This document shows, piece by piece, positions 44,381 to 53,727 of a stretch of 64,000 nucleotides of DNA (positions are counted from its first letter, which is position 1; the number at the start of each line of letters is the position of its first letter). The notes beneath the pieces are model-generated. The model was not told where the DNA came from and did no database searches. It saw nothing but the letters and a program-made list of their open reading frames with translations. Source of the stretch: Lujinxingia sediminis (GTDB lineage Bacteria > Myxococcota_A > Bradymonadia > Bradymonadales > Bradymonadaceae); assembly GCF_004005565.1 (NCBI RefSeq), contig NZ_SADD01000002.1:496001-560000 (forward strand), read 5' to 3'. Made by a program: the position numbers and the translations under genes.

Positions 44381-44409
44381 GCGCCTCCCGCATGGATTGC
44401 GAGAGGCGC
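44381..44409 (-). terminator. hairpin after tuf
   Basis: GCGCCTC (44381-44387) pairs with GAGGCGC (44403-44409), with an inner CGCA/TGCG continuation. It starts 10 bp after the tuf stop. The following A-rich, T-poor sequence makes it a weak terminator at best. Confidence 0.55.
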
Positions 44410-44418
44410 TTTCTCATC

Positions 44419-45612
44419 TTATTCGATGATTTTGGTGACGACGCCGGCGCCGACGGTACGGCTACCTTCGCGAACCGCGAAGCGAAGGCCTTCTTCCATG
44501 GCGATCGGGGTGATCAGGTTGGCGGTAACCGTGATGCGGTCGCCAGGCATGACCATCTCAACGCCTTCTTCCAGAATGATCTCACCGGTAACGTCGGTGG
44601 TGCGGAAGTAGAACTGCGGGCGGTAACCGGCGAAGAAGGGAGTGTGACGTCCGCCTTCTTCCTTGGTCAGCACGTAGATCTCGGCGGCGAACTTGGTGTG
44701 CGGGGTCACGCTGCCCGGCTTGGCCAGAACCTGGCCGCGCTTGACATCTTCCTTCTTGATACCGCGAAGGAGGCAACCGACGTTGTCGCCAGCCTGACCG
44801 GCATCGAGGAACTTGCGGAACATTTCAACGGCGGTAACAACCGTCTTCTCCGCTTTTTCCTGAAGGCCGACGATTTCGGCTTCGTCGCCAGGCTTAATCA
44901 CACCACGCTCGATGCGACCGGTAACGACCGTACCGCGACCCGAGATCGAGAACACGTCTTCGATCGGCATCAGGAAGGTCTTGTCGGTGGCGCGCTCAGG
45001 CAGCGGGATGTAGCGGTCAACTTCGGCCATCAGCTTGAGGATGGCGTCGGCACCGTAGGGGCCAGCTTCGCCTTCCAGCGCCTGAAGCGCCGAACCGATC
45101 ACGATGGGAATGTCGTCGCCGGGGAAGTCGTACTTGCTCAGAAGCTCGCGAACTTCCATTTCGACCAGCTCAAGCAGGTCCTCATCGTCGACCATGTCGG
45201 CCTTGTTGAGGAAAACCACCATCGCGGGGACACCGACCTGACCGGCCAGAAGGATGTGCTCACGGGTCTGCGGCATCGGGCCGTCAGCGGCCGAAACCAC
45301 CAGAATGGCGCCGTCCATCTGCGCCGCACCGGTGATCATGTTCTTGACGTAGTCAGCGTGACCCGGGCAGTCCACGTGAGCGTAGTGACGGTTTTCCGTC
45401 TCGTACTCAACGTGAGAGGTCGAGATCGTGATGCCGCGCTCGCGCTCTTCCGGAGCTTTGTCGATTTCGTCGAACGCTTTCACATCGCCGCCAGACGCTT
45501 CAGCGAGCACTCGAGTGATCGCCGCGGTCAAGGTGGTTTTCCCGTGATCGACGTGACCAATGGTCCCGACGTTCACGTGGGGTTTCGTGCGCTCGAATTT
45601 CTCCTTGGCCAT
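44419..45612 (-). CDS. tuf: elongation factor Tu
   Basis: 397 aa from [17 protein letters not shown] at 45612; the frame open to 45726 runs into the tRNA spacer and is rejected. GTPase motifs are [10 protein letters not shown] (P-loop), the switch region [23 protein letters not shown] and NKADM. Domain 2 and 3 sequences ([28 protein letters not shown]) are complete. It delivers aminoacyl-tRNA to the ribosome. It follows four tRNA genes, the tufB arrangement. Confidence 0.99.
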   Translation of the reverse strand: MAKEKFERTKPHVNVGTIGHVDHGKTTLTAAITRVLAEASGGDVKAFDEIDKAPEERERGITISTSHVEYETENRHYAHVDCPGHADYVKNMITGAAQMDGAILVVSAADGPMPQTREHILLAGQVGVPAMVVFLNKADMVDDEDLLELVEMEVRELLSKYDFPGDDIPIVIGSALQALEGEAGPYGADAILKLMAEVDRYIPLPERATDKTFLMPIEDVFSISGRGTVVTGRIERGVIKPGDEAEIVGLQEKAEKTVVTAVEMFRKFLDAGQAGDNVGCLLRGIKKEDVKRGQVLAKPGSVTPHTKFAAEIYVLTKEEGGRHTPFFAGYRPQFYFRTTDVTGEIILEEGVEMVMPGDRITVTANLITPIAMEEGLRFAVREGSRTVGAGVVTKIIE

Positions 45613-45730
45613 GATTCTCAACTCCTCTGGCGGTGTGTCGCCAAATGTACGTTTGGACAAATGCTTGGGTTGGACGGGCAGCGCCTGGTCACTGTTGGAC
45701 CGCACGACGTTGCCACCTGACAACATCGCT

Positions 45731-45752
45731 GAGCCCCTGTCTCCAGGGGCTC
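45731..45752 (-). terminator. 9-bp hairpin between tRNA-Thr(GGU) and tuf
   Basis: GAGCCCCTG (45731-45739) pairs with CAGGGGCTC (45744-45752), tetraloop TCTC. It has no T-tract and probably serves as a processing or stability stem between the tRNA and the tuf mRNA. Confidence 0.55.
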
Positions 45753-45775
45753 TTGCGTCCAGTGGCTTTGCCGCA

Positions 45776-45848
<73 letters not shown>

Positions 45849-45896
45849 GTGAACGCTCGTCAACGGCGCTGCATCGTTGACTCGCTATGTGTTGAG

Positions 45897-45969
45897 AGCG
45901 GGAGACGGGACTCGAACCCGCAACCCTCAGCTTGGAAGGCTGATGCTCTACCAATTGAGCTACTCCCGC
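45897..45969 (-). tRNA. tRNA-Gly (UCC)
   Basis: 73 nt, minus strand. Acceptor GCGGGAG/CTCCCGC, anticodon stem TCAGC/GCTGA with loop CTTCCAA (TCC), T arm GCGGGTTCGAGTCCCGT. Discriminator U. It corresponds in position to E. coli glyT. Confidence 0.96.
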
Positions 45970-46011
45970 GCTGACTGACCCGGTTTATCGCTTCGGTCAG
46001 AACGTCTCTCA

Positions 46012-46093
46012 TGGTGGGGGCAGGATTCGAACCTGCGAAGGCTGAGCCGCCAGATTTACAGTCTGGTCCCTTTGACCGCTCGGGAACCCCACC
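46012..46093 (-). tRNA. tRNA-Tyr (GUA)
   Basis: 82 nt class II tRNA, minus strand. Acceptor GGTGGGG/CCCCACC, anticodon stem CCAGA/TCTGG with loop CTGTAAA (GTA), long variable arm GGCTCAGCC region, T arm GCAGGTTCGAATCCTGC. Discriminator A. It corresponds in position to E. coli tyrU. Confidence 0.96.
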
Positions 46094-46150
46094 GGGCGCG
46101 ATACCTACTATGTGACTTCGAGGATTGAGTCAACCTCATTTCTCGAAAAA

Positions 46151-46223
46151 AGCTGGCGACGGGACTCGAACCTGCAACCTACTGCTTACAAGGCAGTTGC
46201 TCTACCAATTGAGCTACGCCAGC
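46151..46223 (-). tRNA. tRNA-Thr (UGU)
   Basis: 73 nt, minus strand. Acceptor GCTGGCG/CGCCAGC, anticodon stem ACTGC/GCAGT with loop CTTGTAA (TGT), T arm with GGTTCGAGTCC. Discriminator U. It is the first tRNA of the cluster and corresponds to E. coli thrU. Confidence 0.96.
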
Positions 46224-46293
46224 AAACGCTGTCGGTTACGTCTTACATCGATGACCGCGTCGTGCTTTGTGCGGCCCCGTCAGCAGGGGCAGA

Positions 46294-46322
46294 TAGATAT
46301 AGCCCCTTCGAAAGGGTGTCAA
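46294..46322 (-). promoter_or_regulatory. strong promoter of the tRNA-tuf operon
   Basis: Minus strand: TTGACA (46322-46317), a 17-bp spacer, TATCTA (46299-46294), followed by a GC-rich discriminator region (CTGCCCC). It lies about 70 bp upstream of tRNA-Thr(UGU). The GC-rich discriminator is typical of stable-RNA promoters under stringent control. Confidence 0.75.
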
Positions 46323-46361
46323 GCGAAAAGCGACCGCTTTTTTCGATCGGCGTAAATTCTT

Positions 46362-47096
46362 TCATTTTGACGCTATTCCTAGCGATCTCGCGCGATCGTA
46401 GAGCCCAATCGCCGCCGCTACCGACACATTTAAACTCTCCACACCCTCGCGAAGCGGGATCGTCACTCGAAAATCGCACTCTTTCGCCACGTTCGGGCGA
46501 ATGCCTCGATGCTCCCCCCCCATGACCAGAGCCGCGCGCATGGACCAATCCTGCTCCCAAAGCGCAGAGCCCCCCTCAGCCAGGGTACCAACCACCCAGA
46601 ATTGGGCCTCCTTAAGCTCCCGCAGCGCGCGCGCGATGTTGGTGACCTGAACCACCGGCACATGAAAGGCCATCCCGGCCGACGCACGCACCACCGCCGC
46701 GCTCACCCCCGCAGCGCGATCTTTGGCCACGATCACTGCATCGACGTCGAAGGCCGCCGCACTACGCAGGATTGCTCCCAGGTTGCCCGCGTCCTGGACC
46801 TGCTCCAGCACAAGCACACACGCCGGGCTGCGATCGCCGATGCGCTCGATCACCTCCCCGAGGCTCGCGTAGGGGAAGGAGCCCACGCGCGCGGCGATCC
46901 GTTGATGGTTCCCCTCGCAGAGGGCGTCCATCTCCTCAGCGCTCACAGTGCGCACGCTCAGGCGACGATCCTCGGCCATCTGTGCGATCTTCTCAAACTT
47001 CGGATCGCCGAGTTGACCGACGACATAGAGTTCCTCCACCGAGCGTGGGGCCCGTGCCAGGACCTCTTCGACCGGATGCACACCAAAGACAATCAT
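46362..47096 (-). CDS. rlmB: 23S rRNA Gm2251-type 2'-O-methyltransferase (RlmB/TrmH family)
   Basis: 244 aa from ATG at 47096, preceded by GGAGGAG. It opens IVFGVHPVEEVL. SPOUT motifs are LEQVQDAGNLGAILRSAAAFDVDAVI, VMGGEHRGIRPNVAKECD and IPLREGVESLNVSVAAAIGLYD, which bind SAM in the knot. The N-terminal substrate-recognition domain is present, as in RlmB. The start overlaps the pyrF stop (ATGA), so it is the last gene of a proS-pyrF-rlmB operon. The exact target nucleotide cannot be proven from sequence. Confidence 0.88.
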   Translation of the reverse strand: MIVFGVHPVEEVLARAPRSVEELYVVGQLGDPKFEKIAQMAEDRRLSVRTVSAEEMDALCEGNHQRIAARVGSFPYASLGEVIERIGDRSPACVLVLEQVQDAGNLGAILRSAAAFDVDAVIVAKDRAAGVSAAVVRASAGMAFHVPVVQVTNIARALRELKEAQFWVVGTLAEGGSALWEQDWSMRAALVMGGEHRGIRPNVAKECDFRVTIPLREGVESLNVSVAAAIGLYDRARSLGIASK

Positions 47097-47851
47097 CGGA
47101 TCTCCTCCAACCAACTCATGACAGACTCGCAGACCGCATCGACCGCCGCGCCCGGATCTGGAGCCTGGTAAATGGGGCGACCGATCACGAGATATGTGCT
47201 CCCGGAAGCCATCGCACGCCCGGGCGTCATGGTGCGCGCCTGATCGTCACCGGCGATGTGCACATCTTCCAGACGAATGCCCGGGGTAACCAGCACCGGC
47301 CTGGTACCGACTCGCGCGCGCAAGCCTTCCGCCTCGTGCGCCGAGCAGACTACCCCGTTGACACCGGACTTTAACGCCAACGCTCCTAATTTTTCAGCCC
47401 AGTCCGTCACCCCCATGCCCACGCCCACCGAGGGAAGCTCCCGGGACTTGAGGCTGGTCAGCGCGCTGACCGCAACGACCAGCGGAGGATCTTCAGGGCG
47501 CCCGCGCTCCGCACCACGTACCGCCTGGCGCAACATCGCCTCGCCACCGCTCGCATGCACCGTCAGCATAAAGACCCCGGGATGCTCCGCAGCCGCCGCA
47601 CACGCATCGCTGACCACGCTGGGGATGTCGTGAAACTTCAGATCGAGAAAGACCTTTGCTCCCCGGGCATCCAGCGCGTTGAGGATCTCCGGCCCATATC
47701 GCGTAAAGAGGCGCATCCCCACCTTGTAGCGCGCCACACGCTCGCCAAGCGTCTCCACAAGCTCCAGCGCTTCATCCAGTGTGTCGAAGTCCAGCGCTAC
47801 CACGACGCGTTCGCGGACAAGCCCGGCGGCGCGAGCTCCCAGATCAGTCAT
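47093..47851 (-). CDS. pyrF: orotidine 5'-phosphate decarboxylase
   Basis: 252 aa. Active-site motifs are VVALDFDTLDEAL and KVFLDLKFHDIPSVV (the D-x-K-x-x-D tetrad), with VTPGIRLEDVHIAGDDQARTMTPGRAM at the phosphate-binding end and YLVIGRPIYQAPDP. It makes UMP from OMP. The start overlaps the proS stop by ATGA and its end overlaps rlmB, so all three are translationally coupled. Confidence 0.97.
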   Translation of the reverse strand: MTDLGARAAGLVRERVVVALDFDTLDEALELVETLGERVARYKVGMRLFTRYGPEILNALDARGAKVFLDLKFHDIPSVVSDACAAAAEHPGVFMLTVHASGGEAMLRQAVRGAERGRPEDPPLVVAVSALTSLKSRELPSVGVGMGVTDWAEKLGALALKSGVNGVVCSAHEAEGLRARVGTRPVLVTPGIRLEDVHIAGDDQARTMTPGRAMASGSTYLVIGRPIYQAPDPGAAVDAVCESVMSWLEEIR

Positions 47852-49587
47852 CGTTCCCCTCGCGCGTCCCTGGTCAACGCTTTGATCCGATCCACCACCT
47901 CACTCAAGGGGATCATCTCGTTTTCGGATTGATGGCGCACCTTCACCTCCGCCTCGCCATTTTCCACACCGCGTCCCCCCAGCGTCAGGCGCACGGGAAT
48001 CCCGATCAGATCGGCATCTTTGAACTTGTTACCCGCTCGGAGATCGCGATCGTCGAGAATCACCTCCACACCGGCAGCCTGAAGCTCGCTGTAGATACGC
48101 TCAGCCTCCGAGACCACAAGCTCGTTCTTAAGGTGCAGCGGGCAGATCACCACCTGATAGGGGGCCACCGCCATCGGGAAGATGATGCCGTCATCGTCGT
48201 GATTCTGCTCGATTACTGCTGCCAGAATCCGCGTCACCCCGATCCCGTAGCAGCCCATCTGCATCGGGCGATGATCGCCATTCTCGTCGAGCACGTTGGC
48301 GTTCATCGCTTTGGAGTACTTATCTCCCAGAAAGAAGACATGCCCCACTTCGATGCCGCGGTGCGCCTCCAGCGTCCCTCCACAGCGGCCGCAGATATCG
48401 CCTGCACCGGCCTGGCGAAGATCCGCAAACGCACCCACCTCAAAGTCTCGCCCGTGGTTGACGTTGACGTGGTGCTTGTCCTTGAGGTTCGCGCCGACGA
48501 TGAAGTCGACCATCGGCTCCACAGCCAGATCCGCAATGATTTCGACGCCTTCCACACCCACCGGTCCGGCAAAGCCCACCGGTGCTTTGGTCAACGCCTC
48601 CACCTCCGCATCACCCGCCATGCGCAGTTCCTGAACATCGCGACCGAGTTCGCCATTGAGGTAGGCCTTGAGCTTGAGCTCATTGACCTGATGATCGCCC
48701 CGCGTCAGCACGATCAGCGGCGTCTCGTCGGCCATGTACACAAGGGTCTTGACGATGAGCTCGGCCGGCCGCTTCAGATAGGCCGATACCTCCTCAATCG
48801 TTCGCGCCTTCGGGGTTCGCAAGGTCGCAAGCTCCGAGCCACCGGGCTTGCCGGCTTCAGCGACGTCCAGGCGAATCTCGGCCTTCTCCACGTTGGCCGC
48901 ATACCCGCACTCGGTGCAGCTGACGATCTCATCTTCGCCCGTCTCCGCCAGCACCTGGAACTCGTGAGAGCGGCTCCCGCCAATGTTGCCGGTGTCGGCC
49001 TCCACCGCGCGATACTCCAGCCCCAGCCGCTTAAAGATGCGGTGGTAAGCCTCAAACATCACGTCGTAGCTCTTCAGCGCGCCCTCTTCATCCACATCAA
49101 AGGAGTAGGCGTCCTTCATGATGAACTCGCGTCCCCGCATCAACCCGAAGCGCGGGCGAGTCTCATCGCGAAACTTGGTCTGAATTTGATAGACGTTGAG
49201 CGGGAGCTGCTTGTAGCTCTTCACATCGCCGCGGATCATGTCGGTGACGACCTCTTCATGGGTCGGCCCGAAGCAGAATTCTGCACCTTTGCGATCGCGA
49301 AAACGCAAGAGCTCCGCGCCGTATTGCGTCCAGCGCCCCGACTCCTGCCACAACTCTGCGGGCTGCACCGCCGGAAGATGAACCTCCTGAGCGCCGGCGC
49401 GATCCATCTCCTCGCGCACGATCTGCTCGATCTTGCGCACGCTACGCCAGCCCAGAGGCAGAAAGTCATAGATTCCTCGCGCCAGCATGCGGATAAACCC
49501 GCCGCGGACCAGGAGCTGATGGCTGACGACCTCGGCATCTGCCGGATCTTCTTTTCGAGTAGGGACAAACATCGTGGAGAGTCGCAT
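47848..49587 (-). CDS. proS: prolyl-tRNA synthetase (bacterial type)
   Basis: 579 aa from ATG at 49587 with GGAG four bases upstream; the frame open to 49656 has no SD. It begins MRLSTMFVPTRKEDPADAEVVSHQLLVRGGFIRML. Class II motifs are seen (motif 2 around TKFRDETRPRFGLMRGREFIMKDAYSF; motif 3 GCYGIGVTRILAAVIEQN). The central INS editing domain is present, so this is the long bacterial ProS that also edits Ala-tRNA(Pro). The C-terminal anticodon domain includes VILDDRDLRAGNKFKDADLIGIP. Confidence 0.98.
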   Translation of the reverse strand: MRLSTMFVPTRKEDPADAEVVSHQLLVRGGFIRMLARGIYDFLPLGWRSVRKIEQIVREEMDRAGAQEVHLPAVQPAELWQESGRWTQYGAELLRFRDRKGAEFCFGPTHEEVVTDMIRGDVKSYKQLPLNVYQIQTKFRDETRPRFGLMRGREFIMKDAYSFDVDEEGALKSYDVMFEAYHRIFKRLGLEYRAVEADTGNIGGSRSHEFQVLAETGEDEIVSCTECGYAANVEKAEIRLDVAEAGKPGGSELATLRTPKARTIEEVSAYLKRPAELIVKTLVYMADETPLIVLTRGDHQVNELKLKAYLNGELGRDVQELRMAGDAEVEALTKAPVGFAGPVGVEGVEIIADLAVEPMVDFIVGANLKDKHHVNVNHGRDFEVGAFADLRQAGAGDICGRCGGTLEAHRGIEVGHVFFLGDKYSKAMNANVLDENGDHRPMQMGCYGIGVTRILAAVIEQNHDDDGIIFPMAVAPYQVVICPLHLKNELVVSEAERIYSELQAAGVEVILDDRDLRAGNKFKDADLIGIPVRLTLGGRGVENGEAEVKVRHQSENEMIPLSEVVDRIKALTRDARGER

Positions 49588-49738
49588 AAGCTCCGTTCCG
49601 TCTTCTGCAGTTATGTTGGGCCAGTTCGGGCGCACCGGTGGCGCGAGCAGGCGCATATAAACGCCTGCCGCCGCGTCGTGTCAATCACGCCCGCCCTGCT
49701 TCACTGCTCTACCACGCGCCCACATCAGGCGCGCCCAC

Positions 49739-50074
49739 CTAGAGGATTGCGATCCCCAGCGCCATCAACCCGAAGAAGGCGATCAGCGCGAATATCCCCA
49801 GCGCGACGAGCCCCAGCTGGATGTACCCCAGAATCATCCCTACCGTGGCCACCGTCAGCCCCGCCGACGGGGCCTCTCCCTGGAGGATTTTTTTCCGCTC
49901 GATATGACCGCAGATCACCGCCGCGATCGCGGCCAGAGCCGGCAGAAGTGTCCACGCTCCCACCCCGCAGAAAAGCGCCGCCCAGGCCATCTGCGAGGGC
50001 TTATTCTCCGGCATCCCGTGCGATGGGTGGGACGGGTCGTAGGGGGGCGGCGAGTGGTGGGGTATGTGTGTCAT
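49739..50074 (-). CDS. small DUF4190-type membrane protein
   Basis: 111 aa from ATG at 50074. A His/Pro-rich N-terminus (MTHIPHHSPPPYDP) is followed by two helices: AWAALFCGVGAWTLLPALAAIAAVICGHI, then MILGYIQLGLVALGIFALIAFFGLMALG. The pattern with GHIERKKI and GMILGYI between the helices is that of DUF4190 proteins. Function is unknown. It stands alone, 151 bp upstream of proS on the same strand. Confidence 0.8.
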   Translation of the reverse strand: MTHIPHHSPPPYDPSHPSHGMPENKPSQMAWAALFCGVGAWTLLPALAAIAAVICGHIERKKILQGEAPSAGLTVATVGMILGYIQLGLVALGIFALIAFFGLMALGIAIL

Positions 50075-50330
50075 AAGCTCGTATCTCGTAGGTTGCGAGG
50101 CGATCACGTACGTCGGGCGGCAACGATGGTCCCCGGGGTCTTCGCGTCAACTCCAGACACCACCATAACGAATCGTGCCCTGACTTGCATTCGCCCAAAT
50201 CCGTGACATCGCTCAGAAAGTTTGGGCACCCCTGCTCAAACGTCTAGTCGAATTCGTATCGGTGCTAAATATTTAACGCTCCGAAGACGTTAAACCGGTC
50301 CGATCACTTCGCCGAACTCCTCTCCTCTCG

Positions 50331-51998
50331 GTGCCTATGCCCTCCTCTGAGACCAGCCCCATACAGGATGTGCCAGCAGCTGAGAGTTCTGAGCAGATGC
50401 TGCCAACCGAGCGTAACGTCGGCGTGACGTTAAAGCGCGCACTTATGCTCAGCCTTCTTCTGCACGCTCTGGCTGCGCTGCCGGTGCTCTTTGCCGACTC
50501 CGCTCCCGAGGTGGGCCTGGATAGCGAGTGGATCGGGCGTTTTGCCGAACTCGAGGGCATTGGTCACGGCAGCGCAGACTTCGAGCCGCAGCGCGAGACG
50601 GACTGGGAGGAGCCGCAGATGCACAGCGCGCTGCTCGCTGAGGAGGAGCCATCCGAACCCAAGCCCCCCGTCGAGGATCCCGAGCCCGAACTTGATGAGG
50701 AAGAGCCCCCGGTTGAGGAAGCTCCCGAGCCTCACGTTCCAGAAGACGTGGCGGTCGGAGCGCCGGAGCCCCAACCTGCTGAAGAACAGCCAAACGCGGC
50801 ATCCGTCGCCCCCGAAAAGAGGGTCCGGGCCGAGGAAGATCGCAGCGCAGCGAGCGAAGAATCGCCTCCTCCTGTGGAGCCAACCCCAACAGCAAACGCG
50901 GCTTCGTCAGCGGTTCCCGCCATCGATCGCTCCAGCCCGAGCAACCTCCCCGATATGCGCCACTACGGCCCGGGCAACGCCCGCATGACCGCGCTGGTGC
51001 GCCTCGATCGGCTGCGCGGCGCGCCCTATCAGGAGCAAGCCTCCCGGCTGATTCAGGCCGTCCCCGACTACCGCATCCTGCTCGAGACCACCGGTCTCGA
51101 TCCGATTACCGAACTCGACGCCATTTTTATGGCGTCGGCGAACCCCAACCATCTCCATGAGACCTTTCTGGCGGTGCGCCACCGCTACGAAGATGGCCAG
51201 CTGCGCGATCTTCTCGATGGTCGCTTTGCCGAACCGCCCCCGTGGAGCGAGGGCCGACGCCCCTCCCGAGCGCTCGTCCCCGACACCGGCCGCTACCGCG
51301 ACCCCCGTCAGGTCGTGCTCGCCGCCCGGGGCCTGGCGCTGGTAGGAAAGCCCGGCTGGTTCGGCCATTTCGATCGGCGCATCGACGCCAACTCCGAGAT
51401 CGTCGGCGACACTCAGGTCCCCGAGAACTTCCGCCTCCTCGACGGCCTGCGCCGCATCGAAGAGGTCGCCGAAGATCAAAACACCATCGCACTGATCAGC
51501 GCCTCCGGCCTCGTCTACTACGCCCCGGGCATCGGTACACTCCCACGCTTTGAGGCAGTGCGCCTGAGCCTGTCTCACCCGGCCAACCCGCGCCTGACCA
51601 TCGATCTTCGCTTCCGCTCCGAGTCCCAGGCCGCCTCATTCGCGGAGAGTTGCCCCTCTCTCCAGCGTCGCATCATCGGAGGCATCCCCGCCGCGCGCAT
51701 GCTCGGCATCGCCGCGCTGATCGAACGCCTGGAATGCGCCCAATCCGAAGATTACGTCACCGTCACCGGCCAGTACTCGGCCCGTGAACTCACCACGATC
51801 TTGCAATTCGCCACCCCCTTCGTTCCTCGCCCCCCCTCTCTCACCGGGCTCCCTCAGGCTCCACCGCCTCCCGCTCCCCCCGAACTCCCCACCGAAGCTG
51901 CCGCCGAATCCTTCCCCGAAGATCCGAGCGATGCGAGCGACGCGGAACCGTCGACAACCTCGGTATTAGAAGACGCCGGAGAGCTCGACGACCACTGA
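50331..51998 (+). CDS. membrane-anchored protein with TonB-like N-terminal architecture
   Basis: 555 aa. A single membrane helix lies at about residues 34-56 (ALMLSLLLHALAALPVLF), followed by an acidic/proline-rich stretch of about 150 residues (EEEPSEPKPPVEDPEPELDEEEPPVEE). This layout is that of TonB/GltJ-type proteins. The periplasmic domain (about 200-500) has HYGPGNARMTALVRLDRLRGAPYQEQASRLIQAVPDYR and no family I recognise. The tail is again Pro/Ala/Glu-rich and acidic. It could span the periplasm. A chance match to the array core (GATCGAACGCCTGG) lies inside the gene at about 51719. Confidence 0.7.
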   Translation: MPMPSSETSPIQDVPAAESSEQMLPTERNVGVTLKRALMLSLLLHALAALPVLFADSAPEVGLDSEWIGRFAELEGIGHGSADFEPQRETDWEEPQMHSALLAEEEPSEPKPPVEDPEPELDEEEPPVEEAPEPHVPEDVAVGAPEPQPAEEQPNAASVAPEKRVRAEEDRSAASEESPPPVEPTPTANAASSAVPAIDRSSPSNLPDMRHYGPGNARMTALVRLDRLRGAPYQEQASRLIQAVPDYRILLETTGLDPITELDAIFMASANPNHLHETFLAVRHRYEDGQLRDLLDGRFAEPPPWSEGRRPSRALVPDTGRYRDPRQVVLAARGLALVGKPGWFGHFDRRIDANSEIVGDTQVPENFRLLDGLRRIEEVAEDQNTIALISASGLVYYAPGIGTLPRFEAVRLSLSHPANPRLTIDLRFRSESQAASFAESCPSLQRRIIGGIPAARMLGIAALIERLECAQSEDYVTVTGQYSARELTTILQFATPFVPRPPSLTGLPQAPPPPAPPELPTEAAAESFPEDPSDASDAEPSTTSVLEDAGELDDH

Positions 51999-52192
51999 GC
52001 GATCGAACGCCTGGCACCCGATCTTTTTAAATATGTACGAGTGCCTGGCACCCGATCTTCTCGAACATGTACAGGCGCCTGGCACCCGATCTTTTTAAAT
52101 ATGTACGAGCGCCTGGCATCCGATCTTCTCGAACATGTACAGGCGCCTGGCACCCGATCTTCTCGAACATGTACGGGCGCCTGGCACCCGAT
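51999..52192 (-). repeat. REP-like array 17: about seven units with two alternating spacers
   Basis: The cores are CGA(A/G)(C/T)GCCTGGCACCCGATC or AGGCGCCTGGCACCCGATC. Spacers alternate between TTTTTAAATATGTACGAG and TTCTCGAACATGTACAGG, so the duplicated block was partly a two-unit block. It starts directly after the stop of the preceding plus gene (TGA at 51996-51998). The rest of the gap to 52292 carries only the start region of the ATP-grasp gene. Confidence 0.9.
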
Positions 52193-52292
52193 CTTTTGCC
52201 CCAAATCGCACCTTTGCCCCCCCATCCCCGACGCGGTATATCCGGAGACACGAACCCATCATCCCTCAGTCCCCCGATCTTCCGGAGTGACC

Positions 52293-53726
52293 ATGTCCAT
52301 GCCAGGCCTTACTGACCACGATCGCGCCGACGCGCGCCGCGTCGCCGATCTCCTTAGAGAGCGCTGGCGATTGGATGCCGAGCTACAGCCCTTTCGGGCA
52401 TTCTCCTACGACTTCCACGCCGCAGACTGGCCGCACCTGCACCTCGAAGACGTCACCGGAATCCCCTTCTTAGACGGGGTGGTGGGCATTGAGCAGTACC
52501 AGCACCGCGCCCGGGTACGTGCGCAACACGGCGATCTCTTCGCCGCCGGCACCGCTCCGGCTCCCGGCTACGAAGACTACTGCCAGCACCACCTCGCGCT
52601 GGGCGCCCCTGAGCTCATTCTGGCCACCGACGAAGATCCCCGCGCTATCGCGCAGGCCTGCAACGCCCCTGACATCCTCGATCAGCTCGCAAGCCATGCA
52701 CGCCCGGCCGGCGGGCTGGTCATTCACCCCTACATGGCCATCGCCTCAGTCTGGGAGCTGGCCGAGGCGCTGCGCGCTCGCACCGATCTCCCCTGCGCGG
52801 TGGTCGGCCCGCCTCCCCCCACGCTATGGATCGCCAACGACAAAAGTCACCTCTCCACCCTGGTCGAAGAACTCCTGGGCCCGGAGTGGATCGTCGAAAC
52901 CGCGCGCGCTAAAGACGCCCGCACCATCGCGCAGGCGCTCTCCGAGCTGGCCTCGCGCTGCGACTGGGTAGGCTTAAAACGCACCCGCTGCGCCTCAGCC
53001 ATGGGCAACCTCGTGCTCGACGGCCGCGAGCTGCGCGCCGCTTCGCCAGATGAGCTGCTCACAGTGGTCAAGACCTTCCTCACCCGCACCCAATGGTGCG
53101 AGGGCGAAGACGTTCTCATCGTCGATTGGCTTCAAACCGACCTCTCCCCCTCCACCCAGCTCTGGATTCCGCCGGCCTCCCAGGGGCCTCCTCGCCTCGA
53201 CGGCGTCTACGAACAACTTCTCGAAGGCCCCGAGAAGATGTTTTTAGGAAGTCGCCCCTCCACACTGCCCGAAGCACTCAACGCCGCCATGGGGCAGGCC
53301 TCTCTCAAGGTCTGCGATGCGCTCCAACAGCTGGGCTACGTCGGCCGCTGCTCCTTTGACTTCATCGTCTCCGGTGATCCTCTTAGCCCCGAAGCCCACC
53401 CGCGCATCACCGAGTGCAACGGACGCTGGGGCGGCACCTCCACCCCGATGCACCTGGTCGACAGGCTCTTCCCGGCGCGCCGCCCTCACTACGTCGCCAC
53501 CGATTTCTACCTGCCTCCCTCCTATCAGGGCATCACCTTCACCGAGCTCTGCGATCACCTCGGCGACGACCTCTACAACGCATCCACCGGCACCGGCCGC
53601 TACATCCTCTACAACGTGGGGCCCCTGGCCGAGCGTGGAAAATTCGACATCATCGCCCTGGGCGACACCCCGGCCACTGCCCGCCAGAATCTCGAAGATC
53701 ACCTTCCCTACCGCCTCGGGCTCTGA
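52293..53726 (+). CDS. ATP-grasp domain ligase of unknown substrate
   Basis: 477 aa from ATG at 52293 with GGAG five bases upstream; the in-frame extension to 52041 is array-17 sequence. ATP-grasp hallmarks, in order: NDKSHLSTLVEELLG, a Lys-containing strand DWVGLKRTRCASAMG with a glycine-type loop, EGEDVLIVDWL (hinge acids), GYVGRCSFDFIVSGD and the Mg-binding PRITECNGRWGGTSTPMHL. It probably forms an amide bond by an acyl-phosphate intermediate. The N-terminal 190 residues may be a pre-ATP-grasp domain, but the partner substrate cannot be inferred, and no biosynthetic genes surround it. Confidence 0.78.
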   Translation: MSMPGLTDHDRADARRVADLLRERWRLDAELQPFRAFSYDFHAADWPHLHLEDVTGIPFLDGVVGIEQYQHRARVRAQHGDLFAAGTAPAPGYEDYCQHHLALGAPELILATDEDPRAIAQACNAPDILDQLASHARPAGGLVIHPYMAIASVWELAEALRARTDLPCAVVGPPPPTLWIANDKSHLSTLVEELLGPEWIVETARAKDARTIAQALSELASRCDWVGLKRTRCASAMGNLVLDGRELRAASPDELLTVVKTFLTRTQWCEGEDVLIVDWLQTDLSPSTQLWIPPASQGPPRLDGVYEQLLEGPEKMFLGSRPSTLPEALNAAMGQASLKVCDALQQLGYVGRCSFDFIVSGDPLSPEAHPRITECNGRWGGTSTPMHLVDRLFPARRPHYVATDFYLPPSYQGITFTELCDHLGDDLYNASTGTGRYILYNVGPLAERGKFDIIALGDTPATARQNLEDHLPYRLGL

Positions 53727-53727
53727 C

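Noticed and set aside
44392-45720. 442-aa plus-strand open frame
   Set aside because: It is an exact antisense shadow of tuf.
51719-51734. Core-like GATCGAACGCCTGG inside the TonB-like gene
   Set aside because: A single partial match in frame (LIERLE) without GCACCCG; chance is enough.
52041-52292. N-terminal extension of the ATP-grasp protein
   Set aside because: It is array-17 sequence, and a good SD and ATG exist at 52293.
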